Shown: positions 43,846-54,669, numbered from the stretch's first letter. The stretch: DNA of 64,000 bases from Burkholderia cepacia (GCF_029962485.1 NZ_CP073639.1:1-64000), one strand, 5' to 3'. Numbers and translations are program-made. The notes: generated by a model not told the origin, from the letters alone.

Positions 43846-44727
43846 ATGGACCAACTTCAATCGATTCGGGCATTCGTGACGGTGGCAAGGGAAGGCGGTT
43901 TTCGCCGGGCGGCGACGCGGCTTCGCGTGTCGACGGCGATGGCGAGCCGGCTGGTCGATGCGCTCGAAACGCGACTCGGCGCGCGGCTGCTGCAACGCAG
44001 CACCAGCCACCAGTCGCTGACGGAAATCGGCGAGCTGTATCTCGTGCGTGTCGAGCGGATTCTCGGTGCGATCGACGAGATCGACGGCCGTTTCGTCGCG
44101 ATGGGCAGCAAGCCGGAAGGCGTGTTGCGCGTGGCCGCGCCGGTCGCATTCGGGCTCAGCCAACTGAGCGCGTTGCTCGATCGTTTCGTGCACCTGTTTC
44201 CGGACGTGCGGCCGACCGTGACGCTGACCGATGCGCACGTCGACCTGACCGCCGAAGACATCGACGTCGCGTTCCTGACCGACGGCATGCCGTTATCCGG
44301 TGCGCACGCACTGCATACGCTTGCCGCGTACGAATCCGTGCGCGTGGCGGCGCCGGGTTACGTCGCCGCGCATGGTGGCGCGGATGTATCGGGCGACTGG
44401 CCGGACCTCGCAACCGTACGGCTCGAACTGCCGGCGACCGACAACGACCCTGCAGCGGCGATTCGACCGGGCACGGTGCCCGGCAATGCGGGCGTCGGCC
44501 ATCTTGAGATGGCACGACGGCTGGCCGTGGCCGGCATGGGTGCGGCGGTGCTCCCCGCGTATCTCGTCGATGGCGATCTGGCGGCCGGCACGCTGGTGCG
44601 TATCGCGCCGGTCCGCCCGCTCGCGCCCGTCACGCTGAAGCTTGCGTATGCGCGTGCCGCGCATTTGCCGGCCGCCGCGCGCGCATTCATCGAATTTGCC
44701 GGCGCCGCGTTCCGGCCCGCGCGCTAG
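43846..44727 (+). CDS. LysR-type regulator upstream of the RND efflux operon
   Basis: A 293-residue LysR regulator. It starts MDQLQSIRAFVTVAREGGFRR, with TAMASRLVDALETRLGARLL in the helix-turn-helix, and an effector domain from about 90 (GVLRVAAPVAFGLSQL). A clear terminator follows, and 230 bp further the RND efflux genes start in the same direction. LysR-type regulators often sit next to Burkholderia RND pumps, so control of the pump is likely but not shown. Confidence 0.87.
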   Translation: MDQLQSIRAFVTVAREGGFRRAATRLRVSTAMASRLVDALETRLGARLLQRSTSHQSLTEIGELYLVRVERILGAIDEIDGRFVAMGSKPEGVLRVAAPVAFGLSQLSALLDRFVHLFPDVRPTVTLTDAHVDLTAEDIDVAFLTDGMPLSGAHALHTLAAYESVRVAAPGYVAAHGGADVSGDWPDLATVRLELPATDNDPAAAIRPGTVPGNAGVGHLEMARRLAVAGMGAAVLPAYLVDGDLAAGTLVRIAPVRPLAPVTLKLAYARAAHLPAAARAFIEFAGAAFRPAR

Positions 44728-44751
44728 CGCCCGACCGGCCGCCACGGCAAC

Positions 44752-44788
44752 GCGAGCCCGCCGGGGCCGCGGGCTCGCCGTTCCTTTT
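44752..44788 (+). terminator. Rho-independent terminator after the LysR gene
   Basis: GCGAGCCCGC (44752-44761) and GCGGGCTCGC (44769-44778) pair around a 7-base loop and are followed by CGTTCCTTTTT. It separates the LysR gene from the RND operon. Confidence 0.85.
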
Positions 44789-44956
44789 TACGGAAGCAGT
44801 TCGGCAAACGAACGCTCCGCAGGGTGCAACGCACACCCGAAGCAAGCGCCCGCATGGGCGGCGAACCGGAAGCGACAGCATTCCGTTCGCGCATGCGGGC
44901 CGTGAGGAGATCTGGTGATTCCCATTGAAGGTCGTCTATTTGTGAGAGGTCGCTCC

Positions 44957-46195
44957 ATGCGCGTCGAACGGGTTCCATACCGCTTAATCACTGCCGCAAC
45001 GGCTGCCGTTTTCCTGGCCGCGTGCGGGAAAAAAGAATCGGCGCCGCCGCCGCAAACGCCGGAAGTCGGCGTCGTCACCGTCCAGCCGCAAGCCGTGCCG
45101 GCCGTGACCGAACTGCCCGGCCGCACCAGTGCGTTCCTTGTCGCGCAGGTGCGTGCACGGGTCGACGGCATCGTGCTGCGCCGTGAATTCACCGAAGGCA
45201 CCGACGTCAAGGCTGGCCAGCGTCTGTACAAGATCGACCCGGCGCCGTACGTCGCCGCGCTGAACAGCGCGAAGGCGACGCTTGCGCGGGCGCAGGCGAA
45301 CCTCGTCACGCAGAACGCACTGGTCGCGCGCTACAAGGTGCTGGTCGCCGCGAACGCGGTCAGCAAGCAGGACTACGACAACGCAGTGGCCACGCAAGGG
45401 CAGGCCGCCGCGGACGTCGCGGCCGGCAAGGCGGCGGTCGACACCGCGCAGATCAACCTCGGCTATACGGATGTCGTGTCGCCGGTCTCGGGTCGCGTCG
45501 GCATCTCGCAAGTGACGCCGGGTGCCTACGTGCAGGCGAGCCAGGCGACGCTGATGTCGACCGTGCAGCAGCTCGATCCGGTGTACGTCGATCTCACGCA
45601 GTCGAGCCTCGACGGCTTGAAGCTGCGCCAGGACGTGCAGAGCGGCCGTCTGAAGACGAGCGGGCCGGGCGCCGCGAAGGTGTCGCTGGTCCTCGAAGAC
45701 GGCAAGACGTACTCGGAAGCGGGCAAGCTGCAGTTCTCGGACGTGACGGTCGACCAGACCACCGGCTCGGTGACGATCCGCGCGATCTTCCCGAACCCGG
45801 GTCGCGTGCTGCTGCCGGGCATGTTCGTGCGCGCACGGATCGAGGAAGGCGTGAACGAGAACGCGTTCCTGGTGCCGCAGATCGGCGTCACGCATGACCA
45901 GAAGGGGCAGGCGATCGCGCTCGTCGTGAATGCGGCCAACAAGGTCGAGACGCGTCCGTTGACGACGACTGGTACGTACGGTCAGGACTGGATCGTCGAG
46001 GGCGGTCTGCAAGCGGGCGATCACGTGATCGTCCAGGGCGTCGACAAGGTGCGCCCGGGTGCGACCGTGAAGACCGTCGCGGCGCAGCTTGCACCGGCAC
46101 CGGATGCCGCTTCCGCTGCACCGGCGAACGCCGCGCCGGCGAGTACCGCCGCCAATGCTGCTGCGAGTTCGGCCGCCGCGTCGGCCGCGCAATAA
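44957..46195 (+). CDS. RND efflux periplasmic adaptor lipoprotein (AcrA/BpeA type)
   Basis: A 412-residue membrane fusion protein. The lipoprotein signal ends AAVFLAACGKK, with Cys23. PEVGVVTVQPQAVPAVTELPGRT and VRARVDGIVLRREFTEGTDVKAGQ form the first lipoyl half. A coiled-coil hairpin spans about 105-165, and DVVSPVSGRVG is the second lipoyl half. The C-terminus is Ala-rich. The ATG at 44957 has GAGAGG eight bases upstream; an ATG 42 bp earlier is less likely. It should connect the inner-membrane pump encoded 15 bp downstream with the outer-membrane channel. The sequence resembles BpeA/AmrA adaptors. Confidence 0.93.
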   Translation: MRVERVPYRLITAATAAVFLAACGKKESAPPPQTPEVGVVTVQPQAVPAVTELPGRTSAFLVAQVRARVDGIVLRREFTEGTDVKAGQRLYKIDPAPYVAALNSAKATLARAQANLVTQNALVARYKVLVAANAVSKQDYDNAVATQGQAAADVAAGKAAVDTAQINLGYTDVVSPVSGRVGISQVTPGAYVQASQATLMSTVQQLDPVYVDLTQSSLDGLKLRQDVQSGRLKTSGPGAAKVSLVLEDGKTYSEAGKLQFSDVTVDQTTGSVTIRAIFPNPGRVLLPGMFVRARIEEGVNENAFLVPQIGVTHDQKGQAIALVVNAANKVETRPLTTTGTYGQDWIVEGGLQAGDHVIVQGVDKVRPGATVKTVAAQLAPAPDAASAAPANAAPASTAANAAASSAAASAAQ

Positions 46196-46210
46196 CTGGG
46201 AGTCCGTTTC

Positions 46211-49200
46211 ATGGCCAAGTTCTTTATCGATCGCCCGATCTTCGCGTGGGTGATCGCGATCGTGCTGATGCTGGCCGGCGTCGCATCGATCTTCAAGATG
46301 CCGATCGCGCAGTATCCGACGATCGCACCGCCGACGATCCAGATCCAGGCGAACTATCCGGGCGCTTCCGCGAAGACGGTGGAAGACACGGTGACGCAGG
46401 TGATCGAGCAGCAGATGAGCGGTCTCGACAACTTCCTGTACATGTCGTCGACGAGCGACGATTCGGGCAACGCGACGATCACGCTGACCTTCTCGCCGGG
46501 CACGAATCCGGACGTCGCGCAGGTGCAGGTGCAGAACAAGCTGTCGCTCGCGACGCCGAACCTGCCGCAGGTCGTGCAGCAGCTCGGCATGCAGGTCACG
46601 AAGTCGAGCAGCAACTGGCTGATGTGGTTCGCGTTCAACTCCGAGGACGGCAGGATGTCGAAGGAGGACCTGACGAACTACGTGGCCTCGCACGTGCTCG
46701 ATCCGCTGAGCCGCGTCAACGGCGTCGGCCAGACGCTGCTGCTCGGTTCGCAGTTCTCGATGCGGATCTGGCTCGACCCGAACCGCCTGACCAACTACGG
46801 CCTCACGCCGGTCGACGTGTCGACCGCGATCACGCAGCAGAACGTGCAGATCGCGGGCGGCCAGATCGGCGGCACGCCGGCGAAGCCGGGCACGATGCTG
46901 CAGGCGACGATCACCGAATCGACGCTGCTGCGCACGCCCGAGCAGTTCGGCAACATCCTGCTGAAGGTCAACCAGGACGGCTCGCAAGTCCGGCTGAAGG
47001 ATGTCGGCCGTGCGGCACTGGGTTCGGAGAACTACACGTTCGACACGAAGTACATGGGGCAGCCGACGGCCGGCCTCGGTATCCAGCTCGCGACCGGCGC
47101 GAACGCGCTGGCGACCGCGACGGCGCTGCGGGCCAAGATCGACGAGCTGTCGAAGTACTTCCCGCACGGTCTGGTCGTTCACTACCCGTATGACACGACG
47201 CCGTTCGTGCGCCTGTCGATCGAGGAAGTGGTCAAGACGCTGATCGAAGGTATCGTGCTCGTGTTCCTCGTGATGTATCTGTTCCTGCAGAACCTGCGGG
47301 CGACGATCATCCCGACGATTGCGGTGCCGGTCGTGTTGCTCGGCACGTTCGCGATCATGGGTGTCGCCGGATTCTCGATCAACACGCTGTCGATGTTCGG
47401 CCTCGTGCTCGCGATCGGCCTGCTGGTCGACGATGCGATCGTGGTGGTGGAGAACGTCGAGCGCGTGATGGCGGAGGAGGGACTGTCGCCGAAGGAGGCG
47501 ACCCGCAAGGCGATGGGCCAGATCACCGGCGCACTCGTCGGCGTGGCGCTCGTGCTGTCGGCGGTGTTCGTGCCGGTGGCGTTCTCGGGCGGCTCGGTCG
47601 GCGCAATCTATCGTCAGTTCTCGCTGACGATCGTGTCGGCGATGGTGCTGTCGGTGCTCGTCGCGTTGATTCTGACGCCGGCGCTGTGCGCGACGATCCT
47701 GAAGCCGATCCCGCAAGGGCATCACGAAGAGAAGAAGGGCTTCTTCGGCTGGTTCAACCGCACCTTCGATCGCAGTCGCGATCGCTACACGGGTGGCGTG
47801 AATCACGTGATCCGGCGCTCGGGCCGTTGGCTCGTGATCTACCTGGCCGTGTTCATCGCGGTCGGCGTAATGTTCGCGCGCCTGCCGAAGTCGTTCCTGC
47901 CTGATGAAGACCAGGGCTACATGTTCATGATCGTGCAGACGCCGTCCGGTTCCACGCAGGAAACGACCGGCAAGACGCTCGACAACATCAACACGTACCT
48001 GACGACCGCGGAGAAGGAAGTGGTCGATTCGGTGTTCACGGTCAACGGATTCAGCTTTGCGGGCCGCGGCCAGAACGCGGGCCTCGTGTTCGTGAAGCTG
48101 AAACCGTACGAGCAACGCCAGCGTTCGGACCAGAAGGTCCAGGCGCTGATCGGCCGGACTTTCGCGCACTATTCGACGTACAAGGACGCGATGGTGATTC
48201 CGTTCAACCCGCCGTCGATTCCCGAACTCGGTACGGCCGCCGGCTTCGACTTCGAGCTGACGGACAACGCCGGTCTCGGCCACGAGGCGCTGATGGCCGC
48301 GCGTGGCCAGTTGCTCGGGATGGCCGCGAAGGATCCGGCGCTCGCGCTCGTGCGTCCGAACGGTCTGAACGATACGCCGCAGTACAAGGTCGACATCGAT
48401 CGGGAGAAGGCGAATGCACTTGGCGTCACTGCTGCTGCGATCGACCAGACGTTTTCGATCGCGTGGGCCTCGCAGTATGTGAACAACTTCCTCGATACCG
48501 ATGGCCGGATCAAGAAGGTGTACGTGCAGTCGGACGCGCCGTTCCGGATGACGCCGGAGGACATGAACATCTGGTACGTGCGCAACAGTGCGGGCGGGAT
48601 GGTTCCGTTCAGCGCGTTCTCGACCGGCCACTGGATCTACGGTTCGCCGAAGCTCGAACGTTACAACGGCGTGTCGTCGATCGAAATCCAGGGGCAGGCC
48701 GCGGAAGGCAAGTCGACCGGCCAGGCGATGGCCGCGATGGAAGCGCTCGCAAGCAAGCTGCCGGAAGGCATCGGCTATTCGTGGACGGGGCTGTCGTTCC
48801 AGGAAGTCCAGTCCGGTTCGCAGGCGCCGATCCTGTACGCGATCTCGATCCTCGTCGTGTTCCTGTGTCTGGCGGCGCTGTATGAGAGCTGGTCGATCCC
48901 GTTCTCGGTGATCATGGTCGTGCCGCTCGGCGTGGTCGGCGCGCTGCTCGCGACGATGCTGCGCGGCCTCGAGAACGACGTGTTCTTCCAGGTCGGCCTG
49001 CTGACTACCGTGGGCTTGTCGGCGAAGAACGCGATCCTGATCGTGGAGTTCGCGCGCGAGCTGCAGGCGAAGGAGAACATGGGGCCGGTGCGCGCGGCGA
49101 TCGAGGCGGCGCGCCTGCGGTTGCGCCCGATCCTGATGACGTCGCTTGCATTCATGCTCGGCGTGCTGCCGCTCGCGATCAGCAACGGCGCAGGCTCGGC

Positions 49201-49402
49201 CAGCCAGCATGCGATCGGCACGGGCGTGATCGGCGGGATGATCACGGCGACGTTCCTCGCGATCTTCATGATCCCGATGTTCTTCGTGCGGGTTCGCGCG
49301 ATCTTCAGCGGCGAGACGGAAAACGTCGACGACGCATGGCGTCTCGTGCAGGGCGACCTGCAGCGCGGTCACGGCGACGCACACGATTCGAAGGGGCAGT
49401 AA
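46211..49402 (+). CDS. RND multidrug efflux pump, inner-membrane subunit (AcrB/MexB, HAE1 type)
   Basis: A 1063-residue proton-driven drug exporter. It starts [21 protein letters not shown], the family N-terminus. The proton relay residues Asp407 and Asp408 ([16 protein letters not shown]) and Lys939 ([13 protein letters not shown]) are present, as are the RND signature around [19 protein letters not shown] and the two large periplasmic loops. It lies 15 bp after the adaptor gene, and its stop overlaps the OMF start (TAATG). It is expected to export several classes of antibiotics or detergents. The drug range cannot be told from sequence. Confidence 0.96.
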   Translation: MAKFFIDRPIFAWVIAIVLMLAGVASIFKMPIAQYPTIAPPTIQIQANYPGASAKTVEDTVTQVIEQQMSGLDNFLYMSSTSDDSGNATITLTFSPGTNPDVAQVQVQNKLSLATPNLPQVVQQLGMQVTKSSSNWLMWFAFNSEDGRMSKEDLTNYVASHVLDPLSRVNGVGQTLLLGSQFSMRIWLDPNRLTNYGLTPVDVSTAITQQNVQIAGGQIGGTPAKPGTMLQATITESTLLRTPEQFGNILLKVNQDGSQVRLKDVGRAALGSENYTFDTKYMGQPTAGLGIQLATGANALATATALRAKIDELSKYFPHGLVVHYPYDTTPFVRLSIEEVVKTLIEGIVLVFLVMYLFLQNLRATIIPTIAVPVVLLGTFAIMGVAGFSINTLSMFGLVLAIGLLVDDAIVVVENVERVMAEEGLSPKEATRKAMGQITGALVGVALVLSAVFVPVAFSGGSVGAIYRQFSLTIVSAMVLSVLVALILTPALCATILKPIPQGHHEEKKGFFGWFNRTFDRSRDRYTGGVNHVIRRSGRWLVIYLAVFIAVGVMFARLPKSFLPDEDQGYMFMIVQTPSGSTQETTGKTLDNINTYLTTAEKEVVDSVFTVNGFSFAGRGQNAGLVFVKLKPYEQRQRSDQKVQALIGRTFAHYSTYKDAMVIPFNPPSIPELGTAAGFDFELTDNAGLGHEALMAARGQLLGMAAKDPALALVRPNGLNDTPQYKVDIDREKANALGVTAAAIDQTFSIAWASQYVNNFLDTDGRIKKVYVQSDAPFRMTPEDMNIWYVRNSAGGMVPFSAFSTGHWIYGSPKLERYNGVSSIEIQGQAAEGKSTGQAMAAMEALASKLPEGIGYSWTGLSFQEVQSGSQAPILYAISILVVFLCLAALYESWSIPFSVIMVVPLGVVGALLATMLRGLENDVFFQVGLLTTVGLSAKNAILIVEFARELQAKENMGPVRAAIEAARLRLRPILMTSLAFMLGVLPLAISNGAGSASQHAIGTGVIGGMITATFLAIFMIPMFFVRVRAIFSGETENVDDAWRLVQGDLQRGHGDAHDSKGQ

Positions 49403-50937
49403 TGATGCAAAAACACGCTTTGACTGCAACGGTGGCGGCTTTCGCTGCCGCGCTGTTCGCCACGGGCTGCACGATGGCGCCGCATTACAAGCGGCCCGAT
49501 GCACCCGTCGCGCAGGCGTACCCGGCCGGCGGCGTCTACGCGAGGCAGCCGGGTGCTGCCGGCGCGCGCAGCGCGAACGGCCAGGCGGCGACCGCCATCG
49601 GCTGGCGCGAATTCTTTGTCGATCCGCGCCTGCAGCGGCTGATCGAGATCGCGCTGAAGAACAACCGCGACCTGCGCGTGTCGGTGCTGAACATCGAGGC
49701 GGCGCGCGCGCAGTACCAGATCACGCGCGCGGGCCTGTTCCCGACGCTCGACGGCACGGGCTCGGGCAACATCCAGCGCGTGCCGCAGGGCCTGTCGACG
49801 ACCGGTGCGCCGTACATCTCGCGCAGCTACAACGTCGGGCTGTCGGCGTCGTGGGAGCTCGACCTGTTCGGCCGCGTGCAGAGCCTGAAGGACCAGGCAC
49901 TCGCGCAGTACCTGTCGACGTCGTACGCACGACAGGCGTCGGAAATCTCGCTGGTCTCGTCGGTGGCTGACCAGTACCTGACGCTGTTGTCGACCGATGA
50001 CCTGTTGCAGGTCACGGAAAACACGCTGAAGTCCGCTCAGGCGCAGTACGACCTGACGAAGCTGCAGTTCGACAACGGCACGGGTTCCGAACTCGAGCTG
50101 CGTCAGGCGCAGACGGTGGTCGAGACGGCGCTCGCGAACCAGCAAGCGCAGGCGCGTGCGCGTGCACAGGCGCTGAACGCGCTGGTTCTGCTGATCGGCG
50201 AACCGCTGCCGGACGATCTGCCGGCGGGCATGCCGCTCGACTCGCAAAACCTGCTGACGGACGTGCCGGCCGGGTTGCCGTCGGATCTGCTGACGCGTCG
50301 CCCGGACGTGATGCAGGCCGAGCAAACGCTGCTGGCCGCGAACGCGAACATCGGCGCGGCCCGCGCGGCGTTCTTCCCGCGCATCTCGCTGACGGGTGCG
50401 TTCGGCACCGGCAGCCCGACGCTCGGCGGGCTGTTCAAGGCCGGCACGGCGGCGTGGTCGTTCGCGCCGCAGATCACGATGCCGATCTTCGAAGGCGGCC
50501 AGAACATCGCGAACCTGAACCTCGCGAACGTGCAGAAGCGCATCGAGATCGCCAACTACGAGAAGGCGATCCAGTCGGCATTCCGCGAAGTGTCGGACGG
50601 CCTGGCCGCACGCGGCACGTACGACCAGCAGATCGCGGCGCTGGAGCGCAACGAGCACGCGCAGCAGCGACGTTTCGACCTGTCGGACCTGCGCTACAAG
50701 AACGGTGTGGACAGCTACCTGTCGGTGCTGACCGCGCAGACGGACCTGTACTCCGCACAGCAGACGCTGATCAACGCGCGTCTGGCGCGCTGGACGAACC
50801 TCGTCACGCTGTACCGCGCCTTGGGTGGCGGCTGGATCCAGCGCGCAGGCGAAACGCCGCGCGCGCCGGATGCGCCGGCCGACTACGACAAGGCGGCCGC
50901 TCCGGCGGCTGCGTCGGCAGCGGCGACGAACGGGTAA
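49402..50937 (+). CDS. RND efflux outer-membrane channel lipoprotein (OprM/NodT family)
   Basis: A 511-residue outer-membrane factor. The lipoprotein signal ends LFATGCTM, with Cys23, then APHYKRPDAP. Two OEP repeats follow, with the family motifs WELDLFGRVQSLKDQALAQY split around residue 155 and LLTRRPDVMQAEQTLLAANANIGAARA near 310. The C-terminus is Ala-rich. Its first ATG overlaps the stop of the pump gene; a second ATG follows directly. It closes the adaptor-pump-channel operon and is followed by a strong terminator. Confidence 0.94.
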   Translation: MMQKHALTATVAAFAAALFATGCTMAPHYKRPDAPVAQAYPAGGVYARQPGAAGARSANGQAATAIGWREFFVDPRLQRLIEIALKNNRDLRVSVLNIEAARAQYQITRAGLFPTLDGTGSGNIQRVPQGLSTTGAPYISRSYNVGLSASWELDLFGRVQSLKDQALAQYLSTSYARQASEISLVSSVADQYLTLLSTDDLLQVTENTLKSAQAQYDLTKLQFDNGTGSELELRQAQTVVETALANQQAQARARAQALNALVLLIGEPLPDDLPAGMPLDSQNLLTDVPAGLPSDLLTRRPDVMQAEQTLLAANANIGAARAAFFPRISLTGAFGTGSPTLGGLFKAGTAAWSFAPQITMPIFEGGQNIANLNLANVQKRIEIANYEKAIQSAFREVSDGLAARGTYDQQIAALERNEHAQQRRFDLSDLRYKNGVDSYLSVLTAQTDLYSAQQTLINARLARWTNLVTLYRALGGGWIQRAGETPRAPDAPADYDKAAAPAAASAAATNG

Positions 50938-51001
50938 GTGCAACGAAGGGCAGGAGCGGTTTAGCGCGCTTGTCCTTCCAACCGGCTGGTTGCGGAAACG
51001 G

Positions 51002-51038
51002 AAACGCCACGGACGAAAGTCCGTGGCGTTTTCTTTTT
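51002..51038 (+). terminator. Rho-independent terminator of the RND operon
   Basis: AAACGCCACGGAC and GTCCGTGGCGTTT form a perfect 13-bp stem around the tetraloop GAAA, followed by TTCTTTTT. It also lies beyond the stop of the convergent dienelactone hydrolase gene and could serve both. Confidence 0.93.
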
Positions 51039-51070
51039 GCAGAGCAATTCGAGCGGAAAGCCGCGCTATG

Positions 51071-51784
51071 TCAGCCCTGCTTCGCCCACAGCGTGCGGCC
51101 GAAAAACGTGAGCGTGCGGTCCCACGCGATCTGCGACCAAACCGGATCGAACTGCGTGCCCGCGATGCGGCCGGGGCCGACGGCCGTTTCGTTCGCGAAT
51201 GCGTGATGGGCGAGATAGCGATGGAATTCGAACCCGACCTTCGCATCGGTCAGCTTCTTTTCCAGCGCGTCGACCTGGTCGATCGCGAAGAACGCATCCT
51301 GCGTGCCCCAGTGGCCCATCAGCGGCACCTTGAGCTTCGCCGGATCGATGTAGTCGAGCGGCGGGAGGCCGTACCACGTCACGCCCGCGTCCGCATCGGC
51401 GTACTGCAGCGACAGCAGCGTGAGGGCGCCGCCCATGCAGTAGCCCGTGATCGCGACACGCGAGGCCAGCGTCTTCAGATATGTGACGGCGCCGGGAATG
51501 TCCTGCGATGCGGCATCGCCGAAATCGAGGCCGGTCATCAGGTGGTGCGCTTCTTCTTCCTCGACCGTCGATTTGCCGCGATACAGGTCGGGCACCAGCG
51601 CGAAGTAGCCGCAGCGTGCGAGGCGGTCCGCGACGCCGCGGATCTGGTCGTTCAGCCCCCACCATTCCTGGATGACGACGACGGCAGGCGCGCCTTCGGT
51701 CTTTGCGGGCGTCGCGAGATAGCCCTGCAGTTCCTGGCCGTCCGGGCGGCGAAACGTGATCATGGAACTGGATGTTTGAGACAT
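51071..51784 (-). CDS. Dienelactone hydrolase family protein
   Basis: A 237-residue alpha/beta hydrolase of the dienelactone hydrolase family. VVVIQEWWGLNDQIRGVADRL near 35-55 and the nucleophile elbow ITGYCMGGA with Cys at about 116 are typical, followed by the acid GTQDAFF (about 162-168) and the His in LAHHAFANE (about 195). The Cys-Asp-His triad is thus complete. There is no signal peptide. The start has AGGAG upstream. No chlorocatechol pathway gene is near, so it may act on another ester or lactone. Confidence 0.88.
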   Translation of the reverse strand: MSQTSSSMITFRRPDGQELQGYLATPAKTEGAPAVVVIQEWWGLNDQIRGVADRLARCGYFALVPDLYRGKSTVEEEEAHHLMTGLDFGDAASQDIPGAVTYLKTLASRVAITGYCMGGALTLLSLQYADADAGVTWYGLPPLDYIDPAKLKVPLMGHWGTQDAFFAIDQVDALEKKLTDAKVGFEFHRYLAHHAFANETAVGPGRIAGTQFDPVWSQIAWDRTLTFFGRTLWAKQG

Positions 51785-51994
51785 GAAACCGCTCCTTTTC
51801 GAAAAATGCGCTGAGTGCGGCATCGGGCCGGCCGGCGGGCACGGCGACGATCGGGCATCCCGAGGTCGAGATTCCGCGCGCGTTCGAGTCGGCCGGCGCC
51901 GACCACGCGGCCATTCTATGCGCAAACACCGGCTGCCTGCGTGAACGGTGCCGTGCCGGATGCGATCGGTGCACGGAGCGGGCGACCGGAAAGC

Positions 51995-52030
51995 AAACAC
52001 CCCGCCCCGATGAACGGGAGCGGGGTGTTG
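51995..52030 (-). terminator. Terminator of the DUF4148 gene
   Basis: AAACACCCCGC (51995-52005) and GCGGGGTGTT (52020-52029) pair around a 14-base loop that contains further pairing. It starts 44 bp after the DUF4148 stop on the minus strand. Confidence 0.7.
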
Positions 52031-52073
52031 CGGGTGCGGCGCGCGTATCGGAATACGCGGGCGCGGGTCCGGC

Positions 52074-52385
52074 TTACTGGCCGAAATAGACGGAGTCGCG
52101 GCCTTCCTGCTTGACTGCGATCGCGCGGCCGGCACGCACGCCGGCGGCAGCTTGCGCGCCGTAACCGGCTTCATCGGCGTTCGTCACGCGGGCCTGGGCG
52201 GTCTGCAGTGCGCGCGGGTAATACTGATCGGAGACTTCGGGCTTGTAGCCGGCCTGTTCGAGCTGGACGAGTTCCGCACGGACCTGGGCGCGCGTCAGCT
52301 GGTCCGACGGGTTCGATTGTGCGAATGCGCCGTACGAGGCGGACAGGGCGGTTGCGGCGACGACAGCGGTGATGAACGACTTCAT
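52074..52385 (-). CDS. DUF4148 exported protein
   Basis: A 103-residue small secreted protein. Signal peptide [22 protein letters not shown] with probable cleavage after AFA. The DUF4148 signature is [16 protein letters not shown], then [10 protein letters not shown] and LQTAQARV. The ATG at 52385 has GGAGG seven bases upstream. Function is unknown. It is a relative of the protein at 31843 but lacks that protein's Lys/Ala-rich middle. It forms a single-gene unit with its own terminator. Confidence 0.84.
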   Translation of the reverse strand: MKSFITAVVAATALSASYGAFAQSNPSDQLTRAQVRAELVQLEQAGYKPEVSDQYYPRALQTAQARVTNADEAGYGAQAAAGVRAGRAIAVKQEGRDSVYFGQ

Positions 52386-52718
52386 GGTGACCTCCGGTTT
52401 CATTGATTTCTCGCTTCGCTCGTTGCGTTCAGCGGTTGATTGCATCGTAGCGATCGCGTTACCGGTCGGAAATACGCGTTCCAGTGAATCATTATTGCAA
52501 CTGGGTAAACGATCCACGTGGGCGACTTTTTGTCTGATGATTGTGGGCGTAACGGACGGCTGACCGCGCCGTCGGTGTGCGCAGATGAGGGCGTTGGATC
52601 CGGTCCGACAGGGGTTCGGCTCGGTGCCGCCAAAATGCCTGTTGCCGCGCGACATTCAATTGCATCGCATTCCGAAGTATGTGAATGACGCGGCCGGCGT
52701 CGTCGATGCGTTGCCGCA
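52386..52718. other. Intergenic region upstream of the DUF4148 gene
   Basis: About 330 bp between the DUF4148 start and the GlxA-type regulator's stop. It should hold the DUF4148 promoter. No open frame with a known product, hairpin or repeat was recognised. Confidence 0.35.
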
Positions 52719-53684
52719 TCACTCGACAGGAGCCGCCTGCCGTTTCCGGTACTCGGCCGGCGTGATCCCGACGTGCCGGGTGAACGACCGCCTGAGCGTA
52801 TCGACATTCGCGAAGCCGCATTTCGCGGCGACCTGCTTCGGCGCGTCGTGGCCGTTCTCGAGCAACTGGCGGGCCGCCGAGATGCGGGTTGCCTCGACCC
52901 ACGCGGCCGGCGTCATGCCGACCTCCGCGCGGAACAGCCGTGCGAAGTGGCGCGGGCTCATGCCTGCATGCTTCGCCAGGTCGGCCACCGAATGCTCGAG
53001 TTCCGGATTCGCCGCGATCCAGCGTTGCACCTCCTGCAGCACCGAGCGCCCGGCGGGGCGCGCCTCGCCCTTGCGGCTGAACTGGAGCTGCCCGCCCGGG
53101 CGTTTGAAGAACATCACCAGTTGCGCGGCGACGCGCCGCGCGATCTCACGGCCGAGATCCTCCTCGACCAGCGCGAGTGCGAGATCGAGCCCGGCCGTGA
53201 CGCCGGCGCCCGTGCGCAGCTTGCCGTCGCGCACGTACAGCGCATCGGCATCGACGGCGAGCGACGGAAAGGCTTCGGCGAGCGCGTCGGCAGCGGCCCA
53301 GTGCGTGGTCAGGTGGCGCCCTTTCAGCAGGCCGGTGGCGGCGAGGATGAACGCGCCGGTGCAGATCGAGCCGTAGCGCTTGCTCTGTACGGCCGCCGAT
53401 CGTAGCCACGCGAGGACGTCGGTGCGCAGCGAGAGGTGGCACGCGCTCGGCGCGCCGGCGACCAGCAGCGTGTCGATGCGCTCCGGGACGTCGGGAACGA
53501 TCCAGTCAGGCAGCAGCTGCGCACCGGATGAACTTCGGATCGGACCGGATTCGCTCGCGATGATCCGCAACGTATAGAACGGCTTCCCGCATTCGGCGTT
53601 CGCTTGTGCAAACACGTCGAGCGGTGCGGAGACATCGAGCAGTTGAACGCCAGGAACGGCGAAAATTCCCACGACCTTCGGCAT
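52719..53684 (-). CDS. GlxA-type AraC regulator with DJ-1/PfpI domain
   Basis: A 321-residue regulator. The N-terminal DJ-1/PfpI-like domain (about 1-190) begins MPKVVGIFAVPGVQLLDVSAP and has the nucleophile-elbow-like YGSICTGAFILAATGLL and LKGRHLTTHW. The C-terminal double helix-turn-helix (about 220-318) has VADLAKHAGMSPRHFARLFR and AAKCGFANVDTLRRSF. The ATG at 53684 fits the family start; upstream in-frame sequence is not conserved in character. It is divergent from the HD-domain gene with 211 bp between, and probably activates it. Confidence 0.9.
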   Translation of the reverse strand: MPKVVGIFAVPGVQLLDVSAPLDVFAQANAECGKPFYTLRIIASESGPIRSSSGAQLLPDWIVPDVPERIDTLLVAGAPSACHLSLRTDVLAWLRSAAVQSKRYGSICTGAFILAATGLLKGRHLTTHWAAADALAEAFPSLAVDADALYVRDGKLRTGAGVTAGLDLALALVEEDLGREIARRVAAQLVMFFKRPGGQLQFSRKGEARPAGRSVLQEVQRWIAANPELEHSVADLAKHAGMSPRHFARLFRAEVGMTPAAWVEATRISAARQLLENGHDAPKQVAAKCGFANVDTLRRSFTRHVGITPAEYRKRQAAPVE

Positions 53685-53895
53685 GATCGGATGCTGTGAC
53701 GAACGTGATGCGTAGCAGTATAGAGGCGCGGATCGGGTATGAGATGCGCAGGCTGAGCCCGTTTCCTGCATCTTTCCGGTCATGCGGGCCCCGTGTCCGT
53801 TCGTCATGCAAAATGGCAGGATTTGACGTAGTACGTCTATTGAAGACAGCTATCGGACTACGGAGAATCGGGGGTGTTTTCAATGGAGGTCAATC

Positions 53896-54537
53896 ATGAC
53901 TGAGAACGTTGCAGGCATCACCATTCCCGATAGCCAGATGACGCGCGAGATCACCGAACTCGTTCGCGATACTGCTTCGCCGCTGCTGTTTCATCATTCG
54001 AGCCGCGTCTACTATTTCGCGGCGCTGGCAGGACAGCGTCGCGGGCTCAAGTACGATCCCGAGCTGCTTTACTGCGGCTGCATGTTTCACGACATGGGGC
54101 TCACGCACAAGCACAGCAGCGCATGCGAGCGCTTCGAAGTGGACGGCGCCAATGCCGCCCGCGATTTCCTGAAGGGCAAGGGCATCTCGCAGCAGGACAT
54201 CGACGTCGTGTGGACCTCGATCGCGCTGCACACCACGCCAGGCATTCCGCAGCACATGCATCCGGTGATCGCGCTCGTCACCGCGGGCGTCGAGATGGAT
54301 GTGCTGGGCCTCACGTATCCGGAATACAGCGACGTCGAGCGCGAGGCCGTCGTCCATGCGCATCCACGGACGCCGCATTTCAAGGAAGACATCCTCCAGG
54401 CGTTCTACGACGGGATCAAGCACAAGCCGGACACGACGTTCGGCAACGTGAAGGCCGACGTGATCGCGGACAAGGATCCGCATTTCCACGCAGGTAATTT
54501 CTGCAGCGTGATCCGGTCATCGGCGTGGGCCGGATGA
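53896..54537 (+). CDS. HD-domain hydrolase, cyanamide hydratase-like
   Basis: A 213-residue HD-superfamily protein. Metal ligands are seen in LFHHSSRVYYFAAL (first His, about residue 33), the CMFHDMGLT His-Asp pair (about 63-64) and WTSIALHTTPG (about 113). This order and length resemble cyanamide hydratase (DDI2-like) and related HD enzymes. The substrate is unknown. The start at 53896 has GGAGG upstream. It is divergent from a GlxA-type AraC regulator, which is the likely controller. Confidence 0.84.
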   Translation: MTENVAGITIPDSQMTREITELVRDTASPLLFHHSSRVYYFAALAGQRRGLKYDPELLYCGCMFHDMGLTHKHSSACERFEVDGANAARDFLKGKGISQQDIDVVWTSIALHTTPGIPQHMHPVIALVTAGVEMDVLGLTYPEYSDVEREAVVHAHPRTPHFKEDILQAFYDGIKHKPDTTFGNVKADVIADKDPHFHAGNFCSVIRSSAWAG

Positions 54538-54669
54538 TCGCGTCAGGTATCGCGCACGGTTCCCTGTACTGAGCGGGAGCGTGCGTGCAATGCGAATCGC
54601 GATTCACTCATTACACAGGAGAACGACTATGTTGGATCCATCAAAAGAAAGCTGACCCGCTCGAATGGC

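Noticed and set aside
44984..49504. A very long open frame on the minus strand opposite the RND operon
   Set aside because: It mirrors the codon structure of the high-GC RND genes, has Arg/His/Asp-rich low-complexity sequence, and shows no family motif. It is an antisense shadow.
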